Shown here piece by piece: positions 8,029 to 16,077 of a stretch of DNA of 64,000 nucleotides; within the stretch, counting starts at the first letter, position 1, and every line of letters starts with the position of its first letter. The stretch is taken from NCBI GenBank assembly GCA_011525625.1, contig WYAX01000009.1, forward strand, positions 87,761 to 151,760, given 5' to 3'. The stretch comes from Nitrospira defluvii (lineage in GTDB: Bacteria > Nitrospirota > Nitrospiria > Nitrospirales > Nitrospiraceae). The position numbers and the translations under genes were made by a program. The notes beneath the pieces were generated by a model. That model saw nothing but the letters and a program-made list of their open reading frames with translations. It did no database searches and was not told the origin of the DNA.

Positions 8029-9372
8029 GTGAAACGATCACTCGTTCATAGCCTGCCGTGGGTCTTTTCTGCCCTCACACTCTCCATCTTAGACCTCACC
8101 CCACTGAGTGTCAGTGGCGCACAAGAGACTGGTGGGGTTACACGCTCGGATAGCGCGGTCCACACGGCACCCGGTGACGATCGGATTCATCTCCAGAGTC
8201 TCATCGAGGAATTCGCCCGGCAGAACCCGGAGATTAAGGCAGCGCGAGAGCGGTGGGAGGCAGCCAGAGCCGTCGTTCCCCAGGTGCAAACGCTCCCGGA
8301 TCCCAAGCTTCAGGTCGGCTATCAACGGATGCCAATGGTGGAGCCGCTTCAAGGGGCCATGTACGGTCTTGCGCAGGAAATTCCATTCCCTGGCAAGCTG
8401 CGCCTCCGAGGCGAGGTCGCCACGAGAGAGGCGGAGCGGTTCGAGCAGGAGTATCTTGCGACGCGGCTCCGGTTGATCGCCCGGCTGAAGCAGGCTTATT
8501 TCGATCTGCATTTCATCCACAAAGGGATTGAGATTGTCGAGCGAAACAAGCAACTGCTGCTGCAGTTCGAGAAGACGGCCAAAGCCCGCTACAGTGTGGG
8601 GCAAGCAGCCCAGCAGGACATCTTTCGCGCCCAGGTAGAGATTTCCCGTGTCCTCGACCGGCTCGCCGTGCTCGAACAGCAAAAAGAAAGTCTGCACGCG
8701 GAGATCAATCGTCTCTTGAATCGTCCTCCTGCTGGGCCCCTCGGCACTCCCGAGGAGATCCATGTCACACTCCTGACTGTGCCATTGCCGGAGCTGAGTC
8801 AACGGGCCGAGGACTTCTCGCCTATCCTGAGAGCCTCCGTAAAGGGCGTGGAACGGGGCGAGCAAGCAGTCTCGCTCGCGCGGCGACAGTACTTTCCTGA
8901 TTTTGACATCAATGCATTAGGACTGCGGAACGATCGCATTAACGACAACGGTTACCAGGTGATGCTCGGAATTAAGATTCCTCTCTGGTACGAAACGAAG
9001 CAGCGTCAAGGTGTGAGGGAGGCGGCTGCCGGCTTGAACAGTGCACGCGAAGAGTTTACGGCCACGCGTCAGGAGGTCCTGTTCCAAGTGAAGGATTCAT
9101 TCGTCCAGGCTCAGCGGGCGGAGCGGCTCGTGATGATCCTGCGTGATGCCATCATTCCACAGGCAACGCTAGCGCTCCGAGCCGCGCAATCGAGCTACGC
9201 AGTCGGCAAAGTAGATTTCCTCACGCTCTTAAATAGTCTATTGACGTTACAGGACAGTGAACTCGAGCTTCATGGCGAGATGGTCTCACATGAGAAAGCG
9301 CTCGCGCGGTTGGAAGCCATAACCGGTGGGCCTTTGACTGGGGTAGTCCAGGAGGGAACTCAGGGCCAATGA
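8029..9372 (+). CDS. TolC-family outer-membrane efflux protein (CusC-like)
   Basis: A 447-residue outer-membrane factor with a signal peptide ending near VSGAQE and two repeated TolC segments, visible as EFARQNPEIKAARERW and QEIPFPGKLRLRGEVA in the first half and IKIPLWYETKQRQGVREA in the second, with long coiled-coil helices between. It forms the exit duct of a tripartite pump. The GTG at 8029 is chosen because GGAGGT precedes it by six bases; the upstream TTG at 7981 has no ribosome site. Its stop overlaps the adaptor gene (ATGA). Confidence 0.88.
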   Translation: MKRSLVHSLPWVFSALTLSILDLTPLSVSGAQETGGVTRSDSAVHTAPGDDRIHLQSLIEEFARQNPEIKAARERWEAARAVVPQVQTLPDPKLQVGYQRMPMVEPLQGAMYGLAQEIPFPGKLRLRGEVATREAERFEQEYLATRLRLIARLKQAYFDLHFIHKGIEIVERNKQLLLQFEKTAKARYSVGQAAQQDIFRAQVEISRVLDRLAVLEQQKESLHAEINRLLNRPPAGPLGTPEEIHVTLLTVPLPELSQRAEDFSPILRASVKGVERGEQAVSLARRQYFPDFDINALGLRNDRINDNGYQVMLGIKIPLWYETKQRQGVREAAAGLNSAREEFTATRQEVLFQVKDSFVQAQRAERLVMILRDAIIPQATLALRAAQSSYAVGKVDFLTLLNSLLTLQDSELELHGEMVSHEKALARLEAITGGPLTGVVQEGTQGQ

Positions 9373-10625
9373 CTCGTCGGCCTCTGTATATCGGCCTTAC
9401 ACTTCTGCTGACTGTGGGGCTCGCCATTACGTGGTGGTGGGCAACTCGGGATTCCATGCCGGCACCTCCCGAGACGCAACCTGACGCGATGCCGACCCAT
9501 GAGGCCATGCCCGGTATGGAACATCCAGGGGACAAGCCGGCATCGAAAGCACAGGCGGGAGGCGACCTGCCCTCGCCGCCACCGGATCTGACGTCGCGCA
9601 CCGTGACGATCTCGCCCGAGCGGTTACAGACGATCGGCGTGAAATTTGAGGAGGTCGCACGGCGCCCGCTCGAAAAAGTCATTCGCACCGTCGGCCGGGT
9701 AGCGATCGATGAGCGCCGCTTCGCACGTGTCAACCTCAAATTCGCCGGCTGGATCGACGAACTCTTCGTGAGCGCCATCGGGGATCACGTGAAGAAGGGG
9801 CAGAGCCTCTTTACCATCTACAGCCCGGATATCGTCGCGACCCAAGAGGAATATCTGTTGGCCCTGCAGAGTATCAGGGAGCTTGGTCAAAGCGAGTTCC
9901 CTGAAGTGTCCCGTGGGGCGAAAGATCTGCTCGAAGCCACCCGGCGACGGTTCCAATTGTGGGATATCACGCCGGATCATATTCGGGACCTCGAGCAAAC
10001 GGGAAAAGTTCTCCGAACCCTGCCAATGCATTCTCCGATTACGGGAACGGTCATTCGCATGGAAGCCCGAAGAGGCACCTACGTGAGTCCCGGGACAGAG
10101 CTGTATATGATTGCCGATCTCGCGCACATCTGGATCTTAGGCGACATCTATGAGTACGAGCTGCCCTTCATCACCATCGGTCAAGGGGCCACGGTCACGC
10201 TCTCCTACGATCCCAGTACGAAGCTCCACGGCCATGTCGGATTCATCTATCCGACGCTTGATCCCAAGACGCGGACGGCCAAGGTTCGATTCGAGCTGGA
10301 GAATCCCGGTGAAAAGCTCAAGCCGGAGATGTATGCGAATGTGGCGTTGAAGATCCCGTTTGGGACACGCCTGGCGGTCCCGCGCGACGCGGTCATTGAA
10401 TCGGGGGAGCGCCAGTTGATTTTCATCCACCATGGAGGGGGCAAACTGGAATGGCGGTCCGTCAAGCTGGGCGTGAGTGCCGAGGACTGGGTGGAGGTGG
10501 TGGAGGGACTCAAGGAAGGTGATCACATCATCACGTCGGCGAACTTTTTGATCGACTCAGAGAGCCAATTGAAGGCAGCCGTGAGCGGTATGGCGGGGAT
10601 GCCGGGCATGAAGATGAAGGATTGA
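9369..10625 (+). CDS. cusB: Periplasmic adaptor of RND copper/silver pump (CusB-like)
   Basis: A 418-residue membrane-fusion protein with an N-terminal anchor (YIGLTLLLTVGLAITWWW), a Met/His-rich linker (DAMPTHEAMPGMEHPG) of the type that loads Cu(I)/Ag(I) in CusB, lipoyl and hairpin domains (DHVKKGQSLFTIYSPDIV) and a beta-barrel/C-terminal domain (DVMITS-like end plus Met-rich MAGMPGMKMKD tail). It bridges TolC and the RND protein. It overlaps tolC by four bases and is six bases from the RND gene. Confidence 0.88.
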   Translation: MTRRPLYIGLTLLLTVGLAITWWWATRDSMPAPPETQPDAMPTHEAMPGMEHPGDKPASKAQAGGDLPSPPPDLTSRTVTISPERLQTIGVKFEEVARRPLEKVIRTVGRVAIDERRFARVNLKFAGWIDELFVSAIGDHVKKGQSLFTIYSPDIVATQEEYLLALQSIRELGQSEFPEVSRGAKDLLEATRRRFQLWDITPDHIRDLEQTGKVLRTLPMHSPITGTVIRMEARRGTYVSPGTELYMIADLAHIWILGDIYEYELPFITIGQGATVTLSYDPSTKLHGHVGFIYPTLDPKTRTAKVRFELENPGEKLKPEMYANVALKIPFGTRLAVPRDAVIESGERQLIFIHHGGGKLEWRSVKLGVSAEDWVEVVEGLKEGDHIITSANFLIDSESQLKAAVSGMAGMPGMKMKD

Positions 10626-10631
10626 ACGCCC

Positions 10632-13600
10632 ATGGTTGCACAGATCATCGAGTTCAGCGCGAGAAACCGCTTCATTGTCTTTCTGCTGGTCTCTGCATTC
10701 TCAGTGGTCGGACTCTGGGCGATGTGGCAAACACCAATCGATGCGTTGCCGGATATTTCCGACACGCAAGTCATCGTCTATACCACCTGGCCGGGGCGCT
10801 CGCCCGATCTCGTGGAAGATCAAATCACCTATCCGATCGTCACTGCCTTGCTCTCCGCGCCGAAGGTCACCGTCGTCCGTGGTTTCTCGGACTTCGGCTA
10901 TTCCTACGTCTACATTCTCTTCAAAGACGGGACGAATATTTATTGGGCCAGGTCGCGCATCCTCGAACGGTTGAGCCAACTCTCTGGCCGCATGCCGGAG
11001 GGGGTCACGCCGCAACTCGGCCCAGACGCGACGGGCGTGGGATGGGTCTTTCAGTACGCCCTGGTCGATGAGACCGGCCAGCATGATCTCGCCGCCCTGC
11101 GCAGTTTCCAGGATTGGTATTTGCGGTACTGGATACGCGCCGTGGAAGGCGTGGCCGAGGTGGCCAGTATCGGCGGGTTTGTCCGGCAGTACCAAGTGAA
11201 CCTTGATCCGACCAAAGTATTGGCCTATCGCCTCTCTCTCCCTTCTATTGTCGAAACGATTCGCCAGAGCAACAACGACGTAGGGGGCCGCGTCGTGGAG
11301 TTCTCCGGAATTGAATACTTGGTCCGTGGGAGAGGTTATATCAAGAAAGTTGGGGACATTGAGAAGATCGCTGTGGGGGTCAACGAAAACGGCACACCAA
11401 TTCTGTTGCGCGACGTCGCGACGGTGCGACTGGGCCCCGACATGCGACGAGGACTGGCGGAGCTCAACGGCCAAGGCGAGGTCGCGGGCGGCATCGTCGT
11501 CATGCGCTTCGGCGAGAATGCGTTGACCGTAATTGAACGGGTCAAAGCCAAGCTCAAAGAACTAGAACCCTCCATGCCAAAAGGCATGAAGGTCGTCACG
11601 GTCTATGACCGGAGCGACTTGATCCATGAATCGATCGCCACGGCCAACGAAAGCCTGCTGGAAGAACTGATTGTGACCGGCTTGTTCATTATCGCCTTCT
11701 TGCTGCATGTCCGCTCCGCGATCGTGCCCATTCTCACCCTGCCGCTTGCGGTGCTGATCGCGTTCATTCCCATGTATCTGCTGGAGATCGGCATCAACAT
11801 CATGTCACTGGGTGGCATCATCGTCGCGATCGGGGACATGGTGGATGCCGCGATTGTGATGGTGGATAACGCACACAAGCGTTTAGAGGACTGGGAGCGA
11901 GACGGACGCAAGGGTGAGCGGCTCCAGGTCCTGATTGATTCGGCCAAGGAAGTGGGCCCGCCGATTTTTGCCTCAGTCCTCGTCATTGCCATTTCGTTCA
12001 TCCCGATCTTTGCCCTCGAATCCCAGGAAGGGCGCATGTTCAAGCCCCTGGCCTGGACGAATAATCTCGCGATCGCCATGTGCGCGGTGCTGGCCATTAC
12101 CCTGGTGCCCGCCTGCCTGCCGACCTTCATTCGCGGAAAGATCTTTCCGGAACAGAAGCACCCGGTGAGCAGGAGCCTCCAGCGCCTCTATGCGCCGCTG
12201 TTGCGATGGACACTGGTGCATCGCGGAACCGTGGTGGCCCTCGCCATCGGACTCCTGCTGAGCATCGTCCCGGTCTATCAGCGTATGGGCTCCGAGTTCA
12301 TGCCGCCTCTGTACGAAGGTACGATCCTCTATATGCCCACGACGCTCCCCGGGCTCTCGGTCACGGAGGCCAGTCGACTGCTCCAGATGATGGACCAGAA
12401 GCTTCGTACGTTCCCCGAGGTCGAGCATGTCTTCGGCAAAGCGGGACGGGCGGAGACCTCCACCGACCCGGCGCCCTTCAGCATGATGGAAGTGGTCGTC
12501 GAGCTGAAATCGAAGGACCAGTGGCGGCCAGGCCTCAGCTATGAAGGACTGGTCGATGAGATGGATCGCGCGCTCAACATTCCTGGCGTGACCAACGCTT
12601 GGACGATGCCGATTAAGGCGCGGATCGACATGTTGACCACCGGCGTCCGCACGCCGGTGGGGATCAAGATCTTCGGTCCCGATCTGAAGCAGATTGGACA
12701 GATCGGCGAGCATCTCGAGATGGTACTCAAAGAGGTCCCCGGCACGCGGAGCGTCTATGCAGAGCGGGTGTCCGGCGGATACTTTCTCGACTTCGATATC
12801 AACCGTGACGAGATCGCGCGTTACGGGCTCAAGCTGATGGATGTCGGCAAGATCATCGAAACGGCCATCGGGGGTGAAAGTATTGCGACCACGATCGAGG
12901 GCCGTGAGCGCTATCCCATCAACGTCCGTTATCTCCGTGAGTTGCGGGATGATCCTGAAAAACTGAAGCGCGTGCTCGTGGATACGCCGACCGGTGCGCA
13001 AGTGCCGCTCGCGCAACTCGCGACGCTCCGATTCGTCAAAGGCCCACCCATGGTCCGGGATGAAAACGGCATGTTGGCCGGCTACGTCTTTCTCGACATG
13101 ACGGGGCGTGATGTCGGCGGATATGTGGAGGATCTCAAACGGGTTGTGGCGGCAAAAGTCGAACTGCCGCCGGGCTATACGATTGCCTGGTCCGGCCAAT
13201 ATGAGTTCATGGAGCGGGCGAAAGCTCGGTTGAAGTTCGTCGTGCCGTTGACGCTCATCATCATCTTCGTCATCTTCTATTTCACGTTCCAATCGGTGGC
13301 AGAAACCTGCATGGTGATGGTGGGGGTGCCGCTCTCGCTGGTGGGGGCCATCTGGTACCTGTCGATCCTTGGCTACAACATGAGCATTGCCGTGTGGGTA
13401 GGATTCATCACGGTCGTGGGCACGGCCGCGGAGACCAGTGCCGTCATGTTGGCCTACTTGGATGAGGCCTGTGCCCGGCGTAAAGCGGCTGGAGGTCTCA
13501 CGACGCTTCAGGATGTAATCGAGACCGTCCATAGTGGGGCGGTGGAACGTATCCGACCGATGGCCATGATCGGCATCGTCGACGTGATAGGGCTCTTCCC

Positions 13601-14210
13601 AGTGATGTGGGCCACCGGCACTGGCGCCGATGTGATGAAACGAATTGCGGCTCCACAAGTCGGCGGGGTGTTCTCCGCCATGATCCTCACGCTGTTTGTC
13701 ATTCCGCCCGTCTATGTCATGTGGCGGTGGTGGAAGGAACGGACAGCGACTCAGATGAGTGATGCGGCATTACCAAGAACGGAGGAGAAGGAAATGACAG
13801 GAAGAGGAGTGCTCACGCTCATGGTGCTGGTAGGTGCGATGGCAAGTCTTGGGTGCCAATCGACACCTAAGCCGACGGTTTTGTCTACACCGACCGGGAC
13901 CAATGCCGCAGCGTCACAGCACAATGACGAAGGGATCCAGGCCTATCAGCAGCAACAGTGGGAGAGTGCGAAACAACATTTCGACGCGGCGATCGCCGCG
14001 TCTCTGGAGTTCGCCGAAGCCCATTACAACTTAGGCATGACCTTATATCGACTGAAGGCGATGCAAGAGGGTGACGCGCATTTCATCAAGGCAGCGAATC
14101 TAGCGCCGGGGAACAAGGTCATTTGGGATGCGCCGCCTCTGAGGGGTGTGACGGTTCCGGACAAGGAAGTTCCTGGAATGTCGTCGGATGGACATATGCA
14201 CAGCCACTAG
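10632..14210 (+). CDS. cusA: CusA-like heavy-metal RND pump, reading in frame into a TPR lipoprotein
   Basis: A 1192-codon frame. Residues 1-about 1050 are a copper/silver HME-RND transporter: NIYWARSRILERL, GPDATGVGWVFQYAL, the essential membrane motif GDMVDAAIVMVDNAHKRLE (Asp replaces the usual Glu in EN), and the periplasmic Met sites seen in CusA (EFMPPLYEGTILYM, DPAPFSMMEV, ARIDMLTTGV). From Met1055 the frame continues without a stop into a lipoprotein signal and TPR domain homologous to the free-standing protein at 47330. GGAGGAGAAGG sits just before that internal ATG, so the tail may be made as a fusion, as a separate protein, or both. The pump takes Cu(I)/Ag(I) from periplasm and cytosol to the outside using the proton gradient. 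Confidence 0.9.
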   Translation: MVAQIIEFSARNRFIVFLLVSAFSVVGLWAMWQTPIDALPDISDTQVIVYTTWPGRSPDLVEDQITYPIVTALLSAPKVTVVRGFSDFGYSYVYILFKDGTNIYWARSRILERLSQLSGRMPEGVTPQLGPDATGVGWVFQYALVDETGQHDLAALRSFQDWYLRYWIRAVEGVAEVASIGGFVRQYQVNLDPTKVLAYRLSLPSIVETIRQSNNDVGGRVVEFSGIEYLVRGRGYIKKVGDIEKIAVGVNENGTPILLRDVATVRLGPDMRRGLAELNGQGEVAGGIVVMRFGENALTVIERVKAKLKELEPSMPKGMKVVTVYDRSDLIHESIATANESLLEELIVTGLFIIAFLLHVRSAIVPILTLPLAVLIAFIPMYLLEIGINIMSLGGIIVAIGDMVDAAIVMVDNAHKRLEDWERDGRKGERLQVLIDSAKEVGPPIFASVLVIAISFIPIFALESQEGRMFKPLAWTNNLAIAMCAVLAITLVPACLPTFIRGKIFPEQKHPVSRSLQRLYAPLLRWTLVHRGTVVALAIGLLLSIVPVYQRMGSEFMPPLYEGTILYMPTTLPGLSVTEASRLLQMMDQKLRTFPEVEHVFGKAGRAETSTDPAPFSMMEVVVELKSKDQWRPGLSYEGLVDEMDRALNIPGVTNAWTMPIKARIDMLTTGVRTPVGIKIFGPDLKQIGQIGEHLEMVLKEVPGTRSVYAERVSGGYFLDFDINRDEIARYGLKLMDVGKIIETAIGGESIATTIEGRERYPINVRYLRELRDDPEKLKRVLVDTPTGAQVPLAQLATLRFVKGPPMVRDENGMLAGYVFLDMTGRDVGGYVEDLKRVVAAKVELPPGYTIAWSGQYEFMERAKARLKFVVPLTLIIIFVIFYFTFQSVAETCMVMVGVPLSLVGAIWYLSILGYNMSIAVWVGFITVVGTAAETSAVMLAYLDEACARRKAAGGLTTLQDVIETVHSGAVERIRPMAMIGIVDVIGLFPVMWATGTGADVMKRIAAPQVGGVFSAMILTLFVIPPVYVMWRWWKERTATQMSDAALPRTEEKEMTGRGVLTLMVLVGAMASLGCQSTPKPTVLSTPTGTNAAASQHNDEGIQAYQQQQWESAKQHFDAAIAASLEFAEAHYNLGMTLYRLKAMQEGDAHFIKAANLAPGNKVIWDAPPLRGVTVPDKEVPGMSSDGHMHSH
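13794..14210 (+). CDS. TPR lipoprotein with own start inside the RND frame
   Basis: The ATG at 13794 has a strong GGAGGAGAAGG ribosome site and opens a 138-residue product with a lipobox (ASLGC), a Thr/Ser-rich spacer and TPR helices (AHYNLGMTLYRLKAMQEGDAHF), ending in a His-containing tail (SDGHMHSH). It aligns along its length with the independent 135-residue lipoprotein at 47330-47737, which argues that this is a gene in its own right whose upstream stop codon is missing. As a fusion the lipobox helix would become a thirteenth membrane helix. It is likely a periplasmic accessory of metal export, function unproven. Confidence 0.7.
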   Translation: MTGRGVLTLMVLVGAMASLGCQSTPKPTVLSTPTGTNAAASQHNDEGIQAYQQQQWESAKQHFDAAIAASLEFAEAHYNLGMTLYRLKAMQEGDAHFIKAANLAPGNKVIWDAPPLRGVTVPDKEVPGMSSDGHMHSH

Positions 14211-14305
14211 GCCGGAAGGGTATGCGTTCGCGAAGCACGCGAGTACAGCGTCACGATTACTTACTCACACAGTGAATTGGTTCACCGCCAACAAGAGAGG
14301 TTGTC

Positions 14306-14650
14306 ATGCTAAACGGTCGATGGGCGTTCATGGTTGTCGCGGCTGGCTTGGTAGTGGTTCTTAACGGCTGTGCGGAGACATCTGCTCAGCGGATGATCAA
14401 TGCAAACGATCATGTGGGTCTGGCCAATTACTATGCTCAGCAGGCGCAGGAGCTGAGGGAAAAGGCGAAGGCGTGGGAGGGGACAGCCGAATTTTATGAG
14501 AAGCATTCGGATCCCCACGGGAAAACTGAACCGAAGCAACATGCTGCTCACTGTCGGGCGATCGCTCACAACAACCTGAAAGCGGCGGACGAAGCGGATG
14601 CGCTGGCCCAAGAACACCGCGCGATGCGTCCGCACGGCATGATTCAGTAA
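14306..14650 (+). CDS. Small lipoprotein of the Cus-type operon
   Basis: A 114-residue lipoprotein: signal helix and lipobox (VVLNGC), then a helical, Ala/Glu/Lys-rich region containing ANYYAQQAQELREKAKAWEG and several His (HAAHCRAIAHNN). I recognise no named family. Ribosome site GAGAGG. It lies downstream of the RND gene and upstream of another lipoprotein, so it is probably part of the pump regulon. The His content may reflect metal buffering (inference). Confidence 0.6.
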   Translation: MLNGRWAFMVVAAGLVVVLNGCAETSAQRMINANDHVGLANYYAQQAQELREKAKAWEGTAEFYEKHSDPHGKTEPKQHAAHCRAIAHNNLKAADEADALAQEHRAMRPHGMIQ

Positions 14651-14697
14651 ATGACTCCGCAAAGCCGTTTTATGGGATCTGGCCCAAGGATGACAGC

Positions 14698-15042
14698 ATG
14701 CGGTGCCTGACGAGATGGCTGGGGATTGGTGTAGCGCTCGGACTCTCGGCCTGTGCGCATACGATACCGGTGGATGCGCCGGTGGTGGATCGGGTCCTGG
14801 GAGATCAAGCCTTGCGAGAGCAACTGGTGGCACGAGGCACGCAGGATGAGCACTTTGTGCACGAGGTGCTCCATCAACTCGGACAGGGACCTGACGGGGA
14901 TCGAAAGCTCGCTCGCCTCCTGGCTGAACATCTCGACCACCATCCGACGCTCGAGCGAACGGTATTTCAGGAACTGGCGGCGCACCGAACGTTTCAGGAT
15001 TGGATACTGGAGAGGTTGCGTGGGCAGCAGAAACCGCATTGA
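14698..15042 (+). CDS. Small lipoprotein of the Cus-type operon
   Basis: A 114-residue lipoprotein with lipobox GLSAC, followed by a His-rich helical domain (EHFVHEVLHQLG and EHLDHHPTLERTV). No family recognised. Ribosome site AAGGA. Its 3' end overlaps the start of the next membrane-protein gene by 23 bases. Confidence 0.6.
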   Translation: MRCLTRWLGIGVALGLSACAHTIPVDAPVVDRVLGDQALREQLVARGTQDEHFVHEVLHQLGQGPDGDRKLARLLAEHLDHHPTLERTVFQELAAHRTFQDWILERLRGQQKPH

Positions 15043-15562
15043 GTCAGGAACGTCTCATGGCGACGAGAACGTGAGCGCGTCATCGTCCGAGCACTGGTCC
15101 GGCGATCTAGTCCGGCAGGTCACGATGCTTGTTGTCGTGGCGGTCCTGGTCAATTATCCCTGGGAGCGCCTGCAGTCGCCGCTCTACGTTCATCCCGGCC
15201 GAGCCGGTATTCCGTGGTGGCTCTGTCTGGCTGCGAGTCTGGCGGACGGCCTGTTCGTTGTGGCGATCTTCGGCGTCGGCTGGATAGCCCTGGGTCGCCG
15301 AAGATGGTTCGAGCAGCCGGGAATCGAAGGCTACATTGTGATGCTGATTTCAGGTGTCGCGATCAGCGTCGGAGTCGAGTGGACCACCGTTCATGTGCTG
15401 CGCTGGTGGACGTATGGTGAACAGATGCCGCTCGTGCCCATCGTCAACATCGGCCTTGTCCCTTTGACCCAGATGCTGGTGCTTCCGCCGCTGATCTTTC
15501 GGGGCGTCGCCGTCGTGTCTCGATATGTCGATAGCATGCGCGCCAAAGCCTGTGGACAATGA
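15020..15562 (+). CDS. Polytopic membrane protein of unknown function
   Basis: A 180-residue protein with a soluble N-terminus and about four membrane helices (TMLVVVAVLVNYPWE, LCLAASLADGLFVVAIFG, YIVMLISGVAISVGVEW and MLVLPPLIFRGVAVV), and a conserved-looking YGEQMPLVPIVNIGLVPL loop. The GTG at 15020 has GGAGAGG four bases upstream; a second GTG at 15071 is an alternative. It lies at the end of the Cus-type operon. Function unknown. Confidence 0.6.
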   Translation: MGSRNRIESGTSHGDENVSASSSEHWSGDLVRQVTMLVVVAVLVNYPWERLQSPLYVHPGRAGIPWWLCLAASLADGLFVVAIFGVGWIALGRRRWFEQPGIEGYIVMLISGVAISVGVEWTTVHVLRWWTYGEQMPLVPIVNIGLVPLTQMLVLPPLIFRGVAVVSRYVDSMRAKACGQ

Positions 15563-15789
15563 GCACAGAGTGTCATGAAGGCCAATATCGCGAAGAGATT
15601 CAGCTTGGTGACCGTTTCGATCCTGGTCGTTCTGTGAAAGGCGGTGAGGCACGAGTTCAAATGGGACAATACGATCATTGACGCCAACGGTTGAGAGTCG
15701 GTGGCGAAGAGTGAACGATGATGGCAGGCCCATGCGCGGTGGAAAGAGGAAGTACTATTCGATTGGATACCAGTAGAAGGGGGGGCGAA

Positions 15790-16002
15790 ATGAAACAGCA
15801 ATTTGTGAAGGGGAAGCGCGATGAAAAGGCCGTCAGCGCAAGAAAGGATAACCCCCAAGAGGGCGCCTTATCCGATGAGCGACAGGAGCGCATTGCGAAG
15901 CGGGCCTATGAGCTCTATCTCGAGCGAGGTTGCCGGGAGGGGTGCGACGTGGAGGATTGGGTCGACGCGGAGCGAGACATTCTTGCGTTACCCCGAGGAT
16001 AG
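15790..16002 (+). CDS. DUF2934 small protein
   Basis: A 70-residue soluble protein. Its C-terminal half has the DUF2934 signature: RIAKRAYELYLERGCREG followed by DVEDWVDAERDIL. Ribosome site GGGGGG-like before ATG 15790. The function of DUF2934 is not established. A second member lies at 33003-33281 on the other strand, sharing AYELxxERG and DxEDWxxAE. Confidence 0.75.
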   Translation: MKQQFVKGKRDEKAVSARKDNPQEGALSDERQERIAKRAYELYLERGCREGCDVEDWVDAERDILALPRG

Positions 16003-16077
16003 GAGCGAATGTTCTCCAGCCGACAGGTTCAACGTCGTCGCGACTCTGTGTGGGCGAAGAGAGAAGGTGCATAACCG

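Noticed and set aside
15575..15637. 20-codon hydrophobic ORF (MKANIAKRFSLVTVSILVVL)
   Set aside because: It ends at a stop within a longer frame, has no strong ribosome site, and shows no recognisable relative; it may be the scar of a signal peptide but cannot be supported as a gene.
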